A stretch of 64,000 nt of DNA, taken from contig JAKJXP020000013.1 in assembly GCA_022225965.2 (NCBI GenBank), forward strand, positions 310,001 through 374,000, read 5' to 3'. The notes beneath the pieces are model-generated. The model was not told where the DNA came from, ran no database searches, and saw only the letters and a program-made list of their open reading frames with translations. This document shows, in pieces, positions 47,232 to 58,365 of this stretch (position 1 is its first letter; every line of letters begins with the position of its first letter). Source of the DNA: Diatrype stigma (Eukaryota > Ascomycota > Sordariomycetes > Xylariales > Diatrypaceae). Position numbers and translations under genes: made by a program.

Positions 47232-48083
47232 ATGGACATGAGACAGCAGATCCGAGCCGGCCTCCAAAGCCAGGGCCTCCCGGCCCCGACGCTAGCCTGG
47301 ATCCAGTCGTCCACCCTGTCGAACCGGAACCCGCAGCAGCTGCCGCCGCTGCCGGCCCTCGTGGCAACAGCCAAGTCGCGCCTCCTGGCCGCCGACCTCA
47401 CCAACCCGGCCCTCCTGGAGGCCCCCGCGCCCGCGCTCCCGGCCAACCTCGTCGGTGGCACGGGTGCTCAGGCGCGCGAGGTCAGATTGCCCCACGACGT
47501 CCCCGTCCAGGTCCTCGACATCGACAACCTCGCCAAGAGCAAGTGGGAGCAGGTCGAGGAGCTCGAGGCCATTGCGCGCGGCGAGCAGACGAGGGGGCGC
47601 GAGATCATCCGCCTTCCTACTAGCACTAGTGGCACCCTTGGCAACGGCGATGGCGAAGACGGGGAAGTCACGGACGACGGCGCTTCTACTGCTGCCAACA
47701 GCAACAGCGGTAGACCAACGCTGGGAGCGGGTAATGGCCGACCCAGTGGTGGTGGTGGTGCTGCTGCCGCCGCTGCTGCGGCAGCGCCGAGAAACTCCAC
47801 CCACCGACTGGTCCTCCAGGACTGCAAGGGCCAGAAGATTCACGGGCTGGAGCTGCGCCGCATCGACCGCATCGGCGTCGGCACCCTGCATATCGGCGAG
47901 AAGCTGATGCTGCGGAAGGGCGCCGTTGTCGCGCGGGGTGTCGTCCTCCTCGAGCCCGATACGTGCGTCGTCCTTGGTGGCAAGGTCGAGGCGTGGCAGA
48001 AGGTTTGGGTCGAGGGGCGGCTTGCGCGCTTGAAGGAGGCTGTTGGGGGGGGTGGTGGTGGTGGTGGTGGGGGTGCGACTTGA
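47232..48083 (+). CDS. rmi1: RMI1, RecQ-mediated genome instability protein 1
   Basis: A single exon of 283 residues. RMI1 forms the dissolvasome with a RecQ helicase (Sgs1/BLM-type) and topoisomerase III, resolving double Holliday junctions. Seen: a helical N-terminus (MRQQIRAGLQSQGLPAPTLA, RLLAADLTNPALLE), then the OB-fold entry VRLPHDVPVQVLDIDNLAKS and WEQVEELEAIARGEQTRGRE. After an 80-residue acidic, Gly/Ala-rich insert the OB fold resumes with HRLVLQDCKGQKIHGLELRR, GTLHIGEKLMLRKGAVVARG and EPDTCVVLGGKVE. The protein ends in a glycine run and AT, coded by a GGN repeat right before the stop. The start ATG has a purine-rich AAGGAAGG leader. Confidence 0.92.
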   Translation: MDMRQQIRAGLQSQGLPAPTLAWIQSSTLSNRNPQQLPPLPALVATAKSRLLAADLTNPALLEAPAPALPANLVGGTGAQAREVRLPHDVPVQVLDIDNLAKSKWEQVEELEAIARGEQTRGREIIRLPTSTSGTLGNGDGEDGEVTDDGASTAANSNSGRPTLGAGNGRPSGGGGAAAAAAAAAPRNSTHRLVLQDCKGQKIHGLELRRIDRIGVGTLHIGEKLMLRKGAVVARGVVLLEPDTCVVLGGKVEAWQKVWVEGRLARLKEAVGGGGGGGGGGAT

Positions 48084-50652
48084 TAGATCACTTGATTTCT
48101 TGTCCAGTCGTATATAACAGGCAGGAAAGGAGGCTCTTTCTCGCCGAAGTTACATACCAACCTTTGGAAGGGGGGAGGGGGAGGGGGATATGCAGTCGGG
48201 GTCTACCATTGTACTGCCATGATCCTAGCAGCAAAGAAACAAGACGGGGTTCACCCTCCACAACTCGCCTGATATGGTGGTATGGGCTATTCGATTAGAG
48301 AGCGTGTAAGTCCGCCGTGAACCTAATGCGACGCCCGAGTAACTACTGACCATCTTTGCGCAGGCCCATATGCTATCGTCGCCCCTCCAGTTCGACCATG
48401 GCCAATGTCATATACTAAAATTGATGATATATTTAGATGCGTCGACGGAACGATGTCTATGGTATATACCATTGCGATGCAGACTTCGTTGCCATGACTT
48501 CTCGAGTACCATTGATCAATGATATAACACGTGATGTAGCCGACAAAGGTAGCCCGTCGAGCTTGTTCAAAGCAATTATTTGCCATATATCTACCATTAC
48601 AATGTGAGAGGACAGATTAGCATCACGCTGCCGCATATGCTTGGCAATGTCCATACTCTCCCCTAACACCTACGTCAGCTATCAACAAGAACTTCACATA
48701 TCAGTTATCGGGATGTAAACGAATCGAGGAAAATGCATATCAGGGTATCATCACGGCATCGATTCTCACATGTGAAAGGGGTCGACGGAACCTGTCTCTC
48801 ATTCGCAGCGATCTCAACGTTCAACATCACCTCCGGCAACTTTGACTTCTGATTTTCTTGCTGTCCCACACCGCCAGCCCACATATTAGGTGTATCATGT
48901 ATTCTACCTACGCTGGCATTTCTAGCATGCGAGCGCTCGGTCAATGAAAGCTAGAATGGCGTCCTTTGGAGGTCCTTTACCTATAGGCCCCCGACCTTCA
49001 CCACTTACACTAACAGGGTATCCGCTGGGGGGATTGATACGTCCGGGCACTCCTTTCACAACAACTTGAAATCCTATCGCATCAAAACGGAGGGGGGATT
49101 AGACTAGGCATGGTGGTTGAATCATTTTTGAGAGGTATACAATTCGTATCGAAACCAGACAAATCCTTTGGGAGTACATTCGAACGATCGAGATGCCCGG
49201 TACGTACTTGCTAGACAGCTAAGTCCATTAGCTGCGCAGAAAGACGACCCCCCCCGGCCTCCCACAGACCTGACGATCTATACTGGTAGAATCAGTCGAT
49301 AGATCTAATTTAGTTCCTGTTTATATCAAGAGATTGAAACCACGTATGCACAGGATATGTCTCAAGGACCTAACAGGGGACGTCGTGCCATCCCCCCTCC
49401 CCCCCTGTCCTTTCCATATTCCTTACCGGTGAGGTAGTCTCAAGGGGTCCGCATGATACCTGCTGCCTGCGGGTAAGCAAGTAGAGTTCACTTTGTATGC
49501 AGCTGTGAAAGGGCTACCACGTGAAACGAAGATGGTATTTCTGTTTCATGTCAAAAAACCCCGACGGAGGAAGGTTGCAATTTTTTAACCCATATGTTTG
49601 TGAAGGTGGTGCAACTGCTGGCTCCTCTGGAGTTTACTGTGTCATGCCTCCTCCGGCAGCACTCCGGGGCTTGAATGAGTAAGTTTATTGAGCAGGTTTT
49701 CTTGTCCTTGGGCTTCCCTTTTATTAGGAGAGTCAACTACGCGTCGCATCCACTCGACCGATCGAGTTGATAGGTTGTCTTTCTCGTGAACTACATGCCT
49801 TAGCAGAATTTGACAGTTACCGGTGCTAGGAGCTTATTCTACGGGTCCAGACCACATCAAGCGTTCCAGCCAGCCGGGTCCGATACTAGATAGATCGCGC
49901 TTGTTTTATCTCCGAAAACTGGTGACTAGCAGAGCACGCTTCAGCAACGCAATACATGGTACGCGTGGTATCCCGGGAGATGGTCTCCTAAGTAGGCTGA
50001 ACGCCGCGCGGATGGAGTATAGATCACCGCTAGACGCGGGATGCGCCATGGCCCGCCCGAACTTTAAACAGAGCCACGAAAGCTTAAACAGATAGAAATC
50101 ATAGAGAGGTCCGGGGATGTCGCCCAGACGAGCCAAGCGCCTCAGAATCAGGGGTAGTGAAGGTCCTTGCAACTCCAGGGTCCAGACCCCCTCAGACCCC
50201 CCCGGATTCCAAACACGCGGTCATATCGTGGGGTGTGTCCGCCACGGGCTTATAACTCGCCGGGTTAGCCAGGTATCCCACACGCGTTGGAAAATGTAAT
50301 TTGAGTGCCTCCGGTCCGGCGAGGGTGGAGGGAGGGAAGAAGAAAAAAACAGAAACTCAGTTATACTCCCCGTCGATAGAAAGGAAGGGGGGAGACCAAG
50401 TAGTGTAAAAGACGACCAGTCTGTGATCTCGGACCAAGCATTTGTTACCCGGCTTGAGCCAGGCCCCACGAGGAGGATGTCCGATGGAAGTCCCCCCCTT
50501 TTCGTGATTTATTATGCTTTAGGTGTTGGCCATATAATAGAACTCCTGGCTGGCTGACCCGACCTCACGGAGGACCGTCTTGTCTACCTTTCCACTCGTT
50601 ACCACTACCACCACCATAGTCCTCGTCAGCAGCCAGCGGAAGCAGCATCACG
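48084..50652. other. Gene-poor 2.6-kb region
   Basis: No gene can be supported. Two neighbouring minus-strand open frames (48944-48705 and 48669-48457) have protein-like composition, for example AKHMRQRDANLSSHIVMVD. I could not join them by a consensus intron in frame, so they may be a decayed gene. The final 150 bp before 50653, rich in CCACTACCACC, are the likely leader of the chitinase gene. Confidence 0.45.
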
Positions 50653-51325
50653 ATGCAGACCCACGTGTTCTGGGCCCTTGCGCTGATCTTATTCGATGCT
50701 TTCCTATCCGGCGTTGAAGCAAACCACACCCAGCCCGCCCGCCTGCGGCCAAAGAGACGCCACTTAAATGCTGTCTATTATGCCAATTAGTTAGTCACGT
50801 AACCATCACCTCGTTGCTTGTTGCTGGGGGCCCTTTTCGGTCCTTCTAGGACTCCTGGGAAAGAGGTCCTGGATCCGTGTGTCGTCCCGAAGCTAACAGT
50901 TGTGTCCTTCACTCTGGCAGTGACTCGGTCTACTCGCCTCGGCAGCTCCCTGTTGCGGATGTGACGCACATCTACTACGCGTTCGCGTCCGTCAACGCGA
51001 ACGGGACGGTGTCCGGGGGCAACCCGCAGATCGACACGAAGCAGATGACCTTCGGGAAGGGGTCGATCACGGCAGAGTCTCTTGCGTTGTCGCCGGCGGG
51101 CCGGATCGCGCCGGCGCTGAAGCGGCAGCACAGCAACCAGACGAGCAACGTCGCGTACGGCGCGGTGCAGCAGCTGTTTTATTTCAAGACGCAGAAGCGG
51201 AACCTCAAGGTGCTGGTGTCGATCGGGGGCGGCAGCGCCAAGACGAAGTTCCAGTCGGCCGCGGCCAACGACACCTCCCGCGCCACCTTCTGCCGGACCG
51301 CCGTCAAGCTCACCACCGACTGGGG

Positions 51326-51360
<35 letters not shown>

Positions 51361-52231
51361 CCGCCGCCATCGACCGCGCCAACTACGTCAAGCTGCTGCG
51401 CGCCTGCACCCTCGCCTTCAACACCTACTCCCTCGCCCACCGCCTGAACTACAAGTTCACCATCTCCGTGGCCATCTCGGCCAAGAAGTCCAACTACGTG
51501 GCCGTAGACGTGCCGGCGATGGAGCCCTACGTGCACCTCTGGTACGTGCCTTTTCCTTCCCTTACATGACATAGCTCTCTAGATCCGCAGTTTGGTATTT
51601 GGAAGCTAGGCAACGCTGACGACGAACTCCAATATACAGGAACCTGCTGGCGTACGACTACAGCGGCAACTACAGCGGCGTGTCGACGCACCAGTCGAAC
51701 GTGTTCATGAATGACGGCGCCACGGACGTGGCGACGGACGACGCGGTGACGTACTACCTGGGGCAGGGGATGACGCCGCGCAAGCTGCAGATCGGCTTGC
51801 CGCTGTACGGGCGGTCGTTCGAGAACACGGCCGGGCTGGCGCAGGCGTTCACGGGGATCGGGACGGGCGGGAAGCAGCTGTCGGGCAGGACCGAGGCCGG
51901 GGTGTACTACAACAACCAGCTGCCCAAGGCGGGGGCGACGGAGATGTACGACAGCATCGCGCAGGCGGGCTACAGCTACGACGCGACGGCGCGCGAGTTC
52001 GTCTCGTACGAGACGGAGCAGAGCGTCGACTACAAGGCGCTGTACCTGCAGCAGCGCGGGCTCGGCGGGGCCTTCTTCTTTGAGGCCCGCGGCGACCGCA
52101 GCGGCGCCGACAGCCGCGTCGTCGAGATGAGCACCGCCCTCGGCGTGCTCGACAACGGCCGCAACAACCTCCAGTACCCAACCAGCCAGTACACGAACAT
52201 CCGGAACAGAAGACCGCTGGGCACGGCGTAA
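50653..52231 (+). CDS. GH18 chitinase, secreted
   Basis: Exons 50653-50789, 50921-51541 and 51640-52231 give 449 residues. It should hydrolyse beta-1,4 chitin bonds by substrate-assisted catalysis in the wall or outside the cell. The N-terminus (MQTHVFWALALILFDAFLSG) is a signal peptide. The barrel starts at AVYYAN; the SxGG-type strand is VLVSIGGGS; the catalytic DxxDxDxE motif is FDGIDIDWEYP with Glu 190 as acid; the later barrel has NLLAYDYSGNYSG and IGLPLYGRSF. Intron 1 (131 bp, GTTAGT, CTAAC branch, CAG) and intron 2 (98 bp, GTACGT, CTGAC, CAG) both keep frame. Around intron 1 the usual YxxNWGIYGR segment reads YYANYDSVYSPRQLP, a short variant. The enzyme has one catalytic domain and no visible chitin-binding module. 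Confidence 0.9.
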
Positions 52232-53113
52232 GCGCCGTTCGTTCGCAGACGGCGAACTTGATCAATGGGTTTGATTGGTCTGATGGATGGATGAATGGAC
52301 GTAGTTTAAGGGGTGGAGTTTAAGGTAGCGATTTCGGTGTAATATTTTATTTGTAAGTGGGTGGCTGGTTGGCTGGCAGGTAATTGGGATAGGGGCGAAT
52401 CGGAGTGGATTACTTAGATTTATTTGGCTGGCACATAGTAAGAAAATACAAGGGACGAATCATGGATGAATACAATTCATGATTTTCAAATGATTCCAAA
52501 TGATTCTCAAATGCCATCATGGTCCGGCTGATGTGAAGAGCATAATAATTCTACTAGAAGCTTCTCATTCTCCCTGCTCGCTGTTGTTCAAGAGGTTTGG
52601 TTGGAAGGTTTCAGTGGCCTTGAGCCGGTAACTACCTATAGGTAACTAGGTACCTAGGTACTTCGTACTCGACATACGGAGCTAATATGCATCTAACATG
52701 TAGATCATGCACTAATTTAGCCGAGCGCTAATGCTGCATAAATGTATATCGCATTGACTGCTTGGAACTGTCAGCACAAAGTCATGACGTCATGAGGAAA
52801 CCATAGAGTTCCAAGCTCGTTACAGGATCCTTCCTTTTCCAGGCAGCAGCTTCGACTTCCTTCGTTGCAGATAAAGACTTGATAAGGATAAGCTATTGGG
52901 GCATTTCCAGATCCATCCATTCTTACCTATTTCGAATCTCCTACAACTCATTCTTCCGCTTTCAACTTCCTGAGAACAGACCAGCATAATAACCGTCACA
53001 TCATCACCGTCAACGAACATACCCATTGTTCATTGACATTGACATTACCTAGACAAGATAGACAAGACCTTTCTAGCATCGACAATTGTAGCAACGAGAT
53101 ACTTTCCGAAATC
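52232..53113. other. Intergenic, no gene seen
   Basis: A 0.9-kb spacer. A TACCTAGGTA cluster lies at about 52630-52670 and direct repeats of TTCAAATGATTC near 52485-52515. The right part, rich in CATTGACATTGAC, is the leader of the next gene. Confidence 0.5.
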
Positions 53114-53498
53114 ATGATGTCAGCCGCATTTCCCCTCTTTCTCCAGCTCTGCATGGCCGCCCTCATCGCAGCGGCCCCCATCGCCGACGAGACCATGACA
53201 GTGACCAAGGCGACTCCGTGGCAGTACGGTACCGGTGGTGGCATTGTCGGATTCATCGTCCTGATTCTCGACATTATTGTCTTTAGTGCGTTTTTCCCTT
53301 GTCCTTTCGTACGTATGCATATGTGTGTGTGCGCTGACTAGCCGCGCCTATACAGTCGAGGTCTTGAAGTCCAACCGCCCTCCCGCCAACAAGCTGATTT
53401 GGTGCCTCGTGGTCTTCCTCTTCCCCATTGTCGGCATGGCCGTTTACTTCGTCTTCTCCAACCGGAAGGCACACAATACCTATGAGCCCTTACCGTAA
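53114..53498 (+). CDS. Small membrane protein with PLDc_N (cardiolipase_N-terminal) domain
   Basis: Exons 53114-53285 and 53356-53498 give 104 residues; the 70-bp intron is GTGCGT...CAG. Three hydrophobic segments are visible: a signal-like LFLQLCMAALIAAAP, GGIVGFIVLILDIIVF, and LIWCLVVFLFPIVGMAVYFVF. The second and third with the loop IEVLKSNRPPANK form the PLDc_N motif, a two-helix membrane hairpin found in front of phospholipase D-like enzymes or alone in small fungal and bacterial proteins. There is no HKD catalytic motif, so it is not an enzyme by itself. Two in-frame ATGs lie at 53114 and 53117. Function unknown. Confidence 0.85.
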
Positions 53499-54265
53499 GG
53501 GCCAGGCTAGTTGGCATGGGGTAGAAGACGCTGGTATGACCATTGGGCTATGGGATAGTCTAGACGCTATACCAGAGTCCTCAGGTGCTATTCATGTGTC
53601 ATGGGTCAAACTGTCACATGCTTTACGATTGTCCCTGGCATGCAACAGAGTTAACTGGTTACTGGTAGATATGGGACTCCTTTAAGTTGAGTTGGTCCGC
53701 ATAGCCTAGTTAGCCCGTTCTGCGATTTGCGACTGTTAATAACAATTTATACACCGAATTATCATATTGTCTGACTTAGACGTTCTGCGGACATCATATG
53801 CCCTTGCGGCAAAGGGACTCAAGAAAGCCTTTTCTGGGACGGACATTCTCCCGGTCTTTTGCCTGAATTGCCAATGAAAATATAAGTCCAGACAATGGGT
53901 TATCAGTTCCAGGTCATCTCTGTTCATTGCACCAACGTGCACTACTCATTATATGCACTGGATTTTCGCAAGACACAGCAGGGTCGGATGGGAGACTCCC
54001 CTCGGTCGCATAATATTACCTCGTGAGTTGGCTCTGGAGCCACTCTTGTAGATCTTCTGCAACTTGCTGACTCACTGTATATGAGCCTAGAAGAGTTGCA
54101 AGTAATACCATTACAGACATGCCACGGGGAACCATGGGTTCTGCCCAGGAGGCGCAGACGCAAGGCCAACTTGAAAGTATGGCATTACGTTTTAATCCAT
54201 GGATATATTTTTACAAAAGTCGCAAGGCCCCTTTCTTCGCAGCACTCAACATCGGACCGTTGGTA
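53499..54265. other. Convergent intergenic region
   Basis: A 0.77-kb spacer between the PLDc_N gene and the next minus-strand gene. No gene or repeat of note. Confidence 0.5.
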
Positions 54266-55132
54266 TCACTCAACAATCTCAAAGACAGCCTCGCCCTTGC
54301 CCTCCGCACATACAAGTTCTAACCCAGTGGGGGGCTCCCCGAACACCCAACCCTCGGCGCGCATCCGCGCCACTACCGGCCTCTCCTCGCCCTCCACCGC
54401 ACTGCGCGAACTCAAGTAGTTGACATCGTGCAAATCCACCAAGTCCTGCAGGCGGCGAGCCACGTCCTCGGTCTCGTCCTCGCCGGGTCCCCGCACCAGC
54501 GGCAGGTCGTCGGGCAAGCTCCAGCGCGCTATCTTCTTGTCCCGCAGCTCCTGGCTCAGGCTGCCGAACGCCCACCACCGGATGCCGAGGTCGCTGGGCG
54601 CGATGCGGTACGCGTCTCCGGGCCGGAGAAGGCGCCGCAGCTTGTCCCGCACGTCCTCCTCTTCTCCGCCGTCGAGGCTGGGAAGCCGGCGCACGAGCCG
54701 CGCGGGCGCGAGCTCGGACAGAACTACCTCGGTGCTGCCGGCGCCGACGGGCGGGACGGTCAGGAAGACGAAGCCGTCGTCTGCGGGCCGCTTGCGCAGG
54801 TCCGGGTCGCCTGAGACGCGGATGGTGGTGATGCGGCGGCCGATCGGCCACAGCGGCAGCTCGCGGGGCGTGCCGTCCGCTTGGTTGGTGTTGGTGGGCG
54901 AGGCCATGGCGCGGATGAAGAAGGCGTCGTCGCCGCCCGGCGACGTGTCCAGACAGGAGTACTTGGTCAGGATGGTGACGGCGCGCGACGGGAAGGGCGA
55001 GGCTATTTGAGTGATCGTGGCCAGGAGCTTGAGGGGTGTCTCCGGGTACGCATCGTGGATGGATATTGAGTGTGGGGCGCTTGTGCTGAGGGAGAGGGAG
55101 AGTTGCACTTTTTGGTCTTGCTGGGACGCCAT
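54266..55132 (-). CDS. Conserved-looking hypothetical protein, 288 residues
   Basis: A single-exon gene whose family I do not recognise. The first third has a beta-rich look (VQLSLSLSTSAPHSISIHDA, AVTILTKYSCLD). A middle segment gives DGFVFLTVPPVGAGSTEVVL, then a charged LDGGEEEDVRDKLRRLL, and RPGDAYRIAPSDLGIRWWAF near residue 185. The end is EGWVFGEPPTGLELVCAEG. There is no signal peptide, membrane span or known catalytic motif. Codon use is GC-rich at third positions like other housekeeping genes here, and no stop interrupts 867 bp, so it is very likely coding. It may be one of the many Pezizomycotina-only proteins that combine two small beta domains. Confidence 0.8.
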   Translation of the reverse strand: MASQQDQKVQLSLSLSTSAPHSISIHDAYPETPLKLLATITQIASPFPSRAVTILTKYSCLDTSPGGDDAFFIRAMASPTNTNQADGTPRELPLWPIGRRITTIRVSGDPDLRKRPADDGFVFLTVPPVGAGSTEVVLSELAPARLVRRLPSLDGGEEEDVRDKLRRLLRPGDAYRIAPSDLGIRWWAFGSLSQELRDKKIARWSLPDDLPLVRGPGEDETEDVARRLQDLVDLHDVNYLSSRSAVEGEERPVVARMRAEGWVFGEPPTGLELVCAEGKGEAVFEIVE

Positions 55133-55730
55133 TTCTTGATCAACGCAGTTAATTTGGGTGCGTTACTTTCTAAGATTGTGAGATGAGTGTTGATGGATGG
55201 AAGAAGGAAATATTAGAGATGCAGTGAGAGTGGACGTCAAGTGGTAGGCTGGTAGCCTGATCGAGATGCACTGAACTTTGAAACACTGCCCTAGATGACT
55301 GGCCACTGCTGTTTCCTCTCTTCTCGCCACCAACCGCCCTGTGACGTAATTATTACTTCGCGCTGAACCCAGCCTTACAAACGCCTGCCAGCCGTAACAA
55401 TCATGTGCTACCCTAGGGCTTACCCGCGTTGGTCAGCGAGTTGGAGATGCGCCAGACTTAACCGCCCAGTAGATCCTTGCGTGGCCCTCTACGATTATTG
55501 AGCTGGCATGTTCATAGCCCGATATATAATCATATATTCAAGGCAATGATATGGTCACCATACATACGTGTAACTACCCTAAACAATCTTCAATCTCAAA
55601 AGGAACTTTTTACCAGATCCACAACCTCATATTTCCGTCGAATATCATGGCGTCGTGTCAAACATCGGACAATAGCTCGCCAAAAAGCTACATGTATACT
55701 ACGACATTGGATATTCTGTACTGCCGCTGT

Positions 55731-55796
55731 ATAGGGGCTACTATAGGAGAACTTGGATTACATTACCAGGTGATCGGCACCCAGTGGCTTGGCCCC
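55731..55796 (+). repeat. Dispersed direct repeat, copy A, with internal hairpin
   Basis: About 65 bp starting ATAGGGGCTA and ending TTGGCCCC, clearly similar to 58301-58365. The ends GGGGCTA and TGGCCCC pair over seven positions with one mismatch, and an internal GGTG-atcgg-CACC hairpin lies near the right side. Confidence 0.75.

Positions 55797-55798
<2 letters not shown>

Positions 55799-55828
<30 letters not shown>
55799..55828. repeat. (TA)n dinucleotide microsatellite
   Basis: About fifteen TA units immediately after repeat copy A. Confidence 0.9.
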
Positions 55829-55831
<3 letters not shown>

Positions 55832-56687
55832 ACAGTTTGAGCGCAATGTAGATTCTACTGGGCGTCTGACGACACTACACGCAACACCTATAACATCTAT
55901 ATATAAATCTATTCCTTGGGTTTCAAATGTCCTCTGAGTTCTCTCTCCGCGAATAGGCCCCCCACGATTTCGTGGCAATACCGTGTAGGATTACACATGA
56001 CGTCGTAGTGTTGGGGGCCGTGAAGTGTAGCCTGGCGAGGTTATAAGACCTGAGTCAGGCCAGGCGTAGATCCGACCCAAGAGATATTCATAGATGAACG
56101 CGAGGATCTCCAAAAACCTCACTGACCTTGTATGTGTATGTGTTTCCAAAGCAATAGAACATCTAGCCCTCGACGTAAACAAGTCATTACGTGCGCTGAT
56201 CCCCAGCGGCAGGCAATACGTTCCGTAACTCCTTTGGAAGTATCGTAACATGAGGCCTGCTTCTGAACAAAAGTTTCCATCGTGTAGCAACGCTGAACCG
56301 CGAAGGATTTGAGGCTGGTGCAATGGTCTCACTCAGGTATACCAACATGAATCCTTGCTCGGTGAAGATCCATGTTGAATTGAGGAAGCGACATCTCGTC
56401 AGCCTGACAACGGCCCATTGTCAAGCAGGAGGGGGGCAGACGTCGATCTCGATTCTGTGTTACAGGTAAATGAATCAAGCTGAACATGATCTATCCCTAT
56501 GACCGCATTTGGATGACACAGCGAGCAGGAAGGTGTCGAGCACATATATAAATATGAGGGACAAGAGTCCAAGGACAAGCTTGTTATTTCCAGATCAACC
56601 CACACTGCCTTTAAACGATCTCACTCTGATATCAAGCACCAACGAAGTCCCACTTCATTCACACAATACTCGTAAACTTTGCCCAAG

Positions 56688-57808
56688 ATGCACTTCAACC
56701 TAGGCGAAATCATACTCGGCTGCTCCCTCATCGTAGGGTCCTCAGTCAAGGCCACTCCCCTCAAGGCATCTACATCCGGGAGCCATGCGTCCCCCATCTA
56801 CCGCCGCGCCGCGGTCTACGACGCCAGCTGCTCACGCAATATTCCCGGCTCCAGCGCGACTTTCCAGAGCAAGGCCGAAGAGGCCTATGGCGACGCCATC
56901 CAGTTGGCGATTACGGCGCAGAACGGCAAAGACGCAAACGGAAATGTTTTTACCGAGAGTACTGCGTGAGTGAAGAGAATGCCGCTGCCTCTGCATTTTG
57001 ATCAGATTTCAAGTGCTCGCATGCTAACCATGCAAACCCCTATCCAGCTTTTCCCACTATTTCGGCGACGGTGATAAAGACCAAGTCAAAGGCATGATAC
57101 AGGCCATCTACGACGCTCATCTCCCCACCGGTAACGACGAAATGGGGTATGACTTCACTGTTAAGTGCGGCTCGGATCAGGACTCGGAATGCAGTACTTC
57201 GGTTTTGGCTGCCACAGACCCCCGGCCTGGCGAAACATCGGTATGTAATATATGCGTGTTCATATGTGTGTGACTTGTGTCATAGAAGGAACCCAACCCA
57301 CAACCGACCTGTACGGTATATTAATACCCCGGACTACCAGATGGTCCTCTGCGACCGCTTCTTCAACGCCAACACGGCCCAGACCAAACAAAACCTCGGC
57401 AGCAAGATGAACGGCACCAGGCGCGGGCAGTGGTGTCAGCCCGACGAGCAGTTCCCCTTCTTCGAGGTGGCCGGGCTCACCCTGCTGCACGAGATGACGC
57501 ACCTGGACCTCGTGGGCGAGCAGGCTGGGCTGTCGGACCGCGAAGACCCCTACGGCGGGGGCTTCCAGTCGCACGGCACCGTCGACGTGTACACGGTGGG
57601 CACCGATGCCGACAAGGCCCAGTACAAGAACATGGACCCGTGGCAGGCTGGCCGCGAGCTGCATCAGCTCTGGGACGCGTACAATGCCGACAACAGCCAG
57701 TACAAGCCCACAACGCCCGTGGACCAGAATGCCGAGAGCTATGCGGCCGCGGCGCTCGAGTTTTACTTCCTGAACCAGTGTTATTGGAATGTTATTCAGC
57801 CTAACTGA
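56688..57808 (+). CDS. Secreted aspzincin (M35-like) metalloendopeptidase
   Basis: Exons 56688-56965, 57048-57240 and 57341-57808 give 312 residues. The N-terminus MHFNLGEIILGCSLIVGSS is a signal peptide, so the enzyme acts outside the cell. The zinc site HEMTH lies at residues 207-211 (E208 catalytic) with the aspzincin third ligand in HGTVDVY (Asp 239), the layout of deuterolysin and lysine-specific metalloendopeptidases. Upstream lie SHYFGDGDKDQVKGMIQAIY and Cys residues that could form disulfides (KCGSDQDSEC, LCDRFF, WCQPDEQF). Introns are 82 bp and 100 bp; the acceptor of the second (ACCAG before ATGGTC) is the least certain junction. It is somewhat shorter than the deuterolysin preproprotein. 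It sits between two copies of a dispersed repeat. Confidence 0.83.
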
Positions 57809-58300
57809 CCTCGCAAGGCGGGTGGGGGTGAGGCACGGTAGATTATGTCGGACAGTCGTGGTCGCATTTGCGTAATGAATGTGCGATCAATCTGAAGGCA
57901 GCGGACAACTGAGGCTCAGCCTCGTGACATAGGTAACAAGTTACCTCAGTGCTGAGAATAGTTATATATATATAGATGCCGCTGCATTCCATTCTTGGGA
58001 TGTACGCTCTACACCAATATCAACGATCTTTACCTTTAATACAAGGAAGAGGCTTAAGGGCTTCAAGGAGGGCTAAAAACGCTTAGAAAAAAAGAGTCTC
58101 TGCAACTACAACAAAACGCTTTTATGGGCTCCTCAGCTTTTATTCGTAAGGGCTTGTTATTACGTAATACTTCATTGAATAGAGAAAAATAAAATAATGT
58201 GTAAATTGTCACAGCTCATAGTCACATGTGGAATCCATCCGTGGCTGAAGATCGTAGAAGTTCCTTGCTTCGTAACGTCTACCCGTATATCTGTCGGGAT

Positions 58301-58365
58301 ATAGGGGCTAGATAGGAGAGCTCGGATTACATAATTGGGTGATCGGCACCTAGCGGTTTGGCGCA
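58301..58365 (+). repeat. Dispersed direct repeat, copy B
   Basis: Same orientation as copy A with roughly four in five positions identical. The GGTGATCGGCACC hairpin is preserved, while the outer stem (GGGGCTA with TGGCGCA) has decayed. A TATATAT string follows both copies. Confidence 0.75.

Larger units (their letters stand above)
55133..56687. other. Intergenic with dispersed repeat copy A and a TA microsatellite
   Basis: A 1.55-kb spacer between the minus-strand hypothetical gene and the metalloprotease. Apart from the repeat copy at 55731-55796 and the TA run, only domain-free short frames are present. TATATAAATA near 56543 is a possible TATA box for the protease gene. Confidence 0.5.

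Noticed and set aside
45274..47907. Long frames opposite Vps51 and RMI1
   Set aside because: GC-rich coding sequence leaves the opposite strand open. The Arg/Ala/Gly-rich products have no family resemblance.
55731..55796. Repeat copy A as a tRNA-like gene because its ends pair over seven bases
   Set aside because: It is about 63 bases between the stem ends, lacks a B-box and anticodon arm, and copy B has lost the end pairing.
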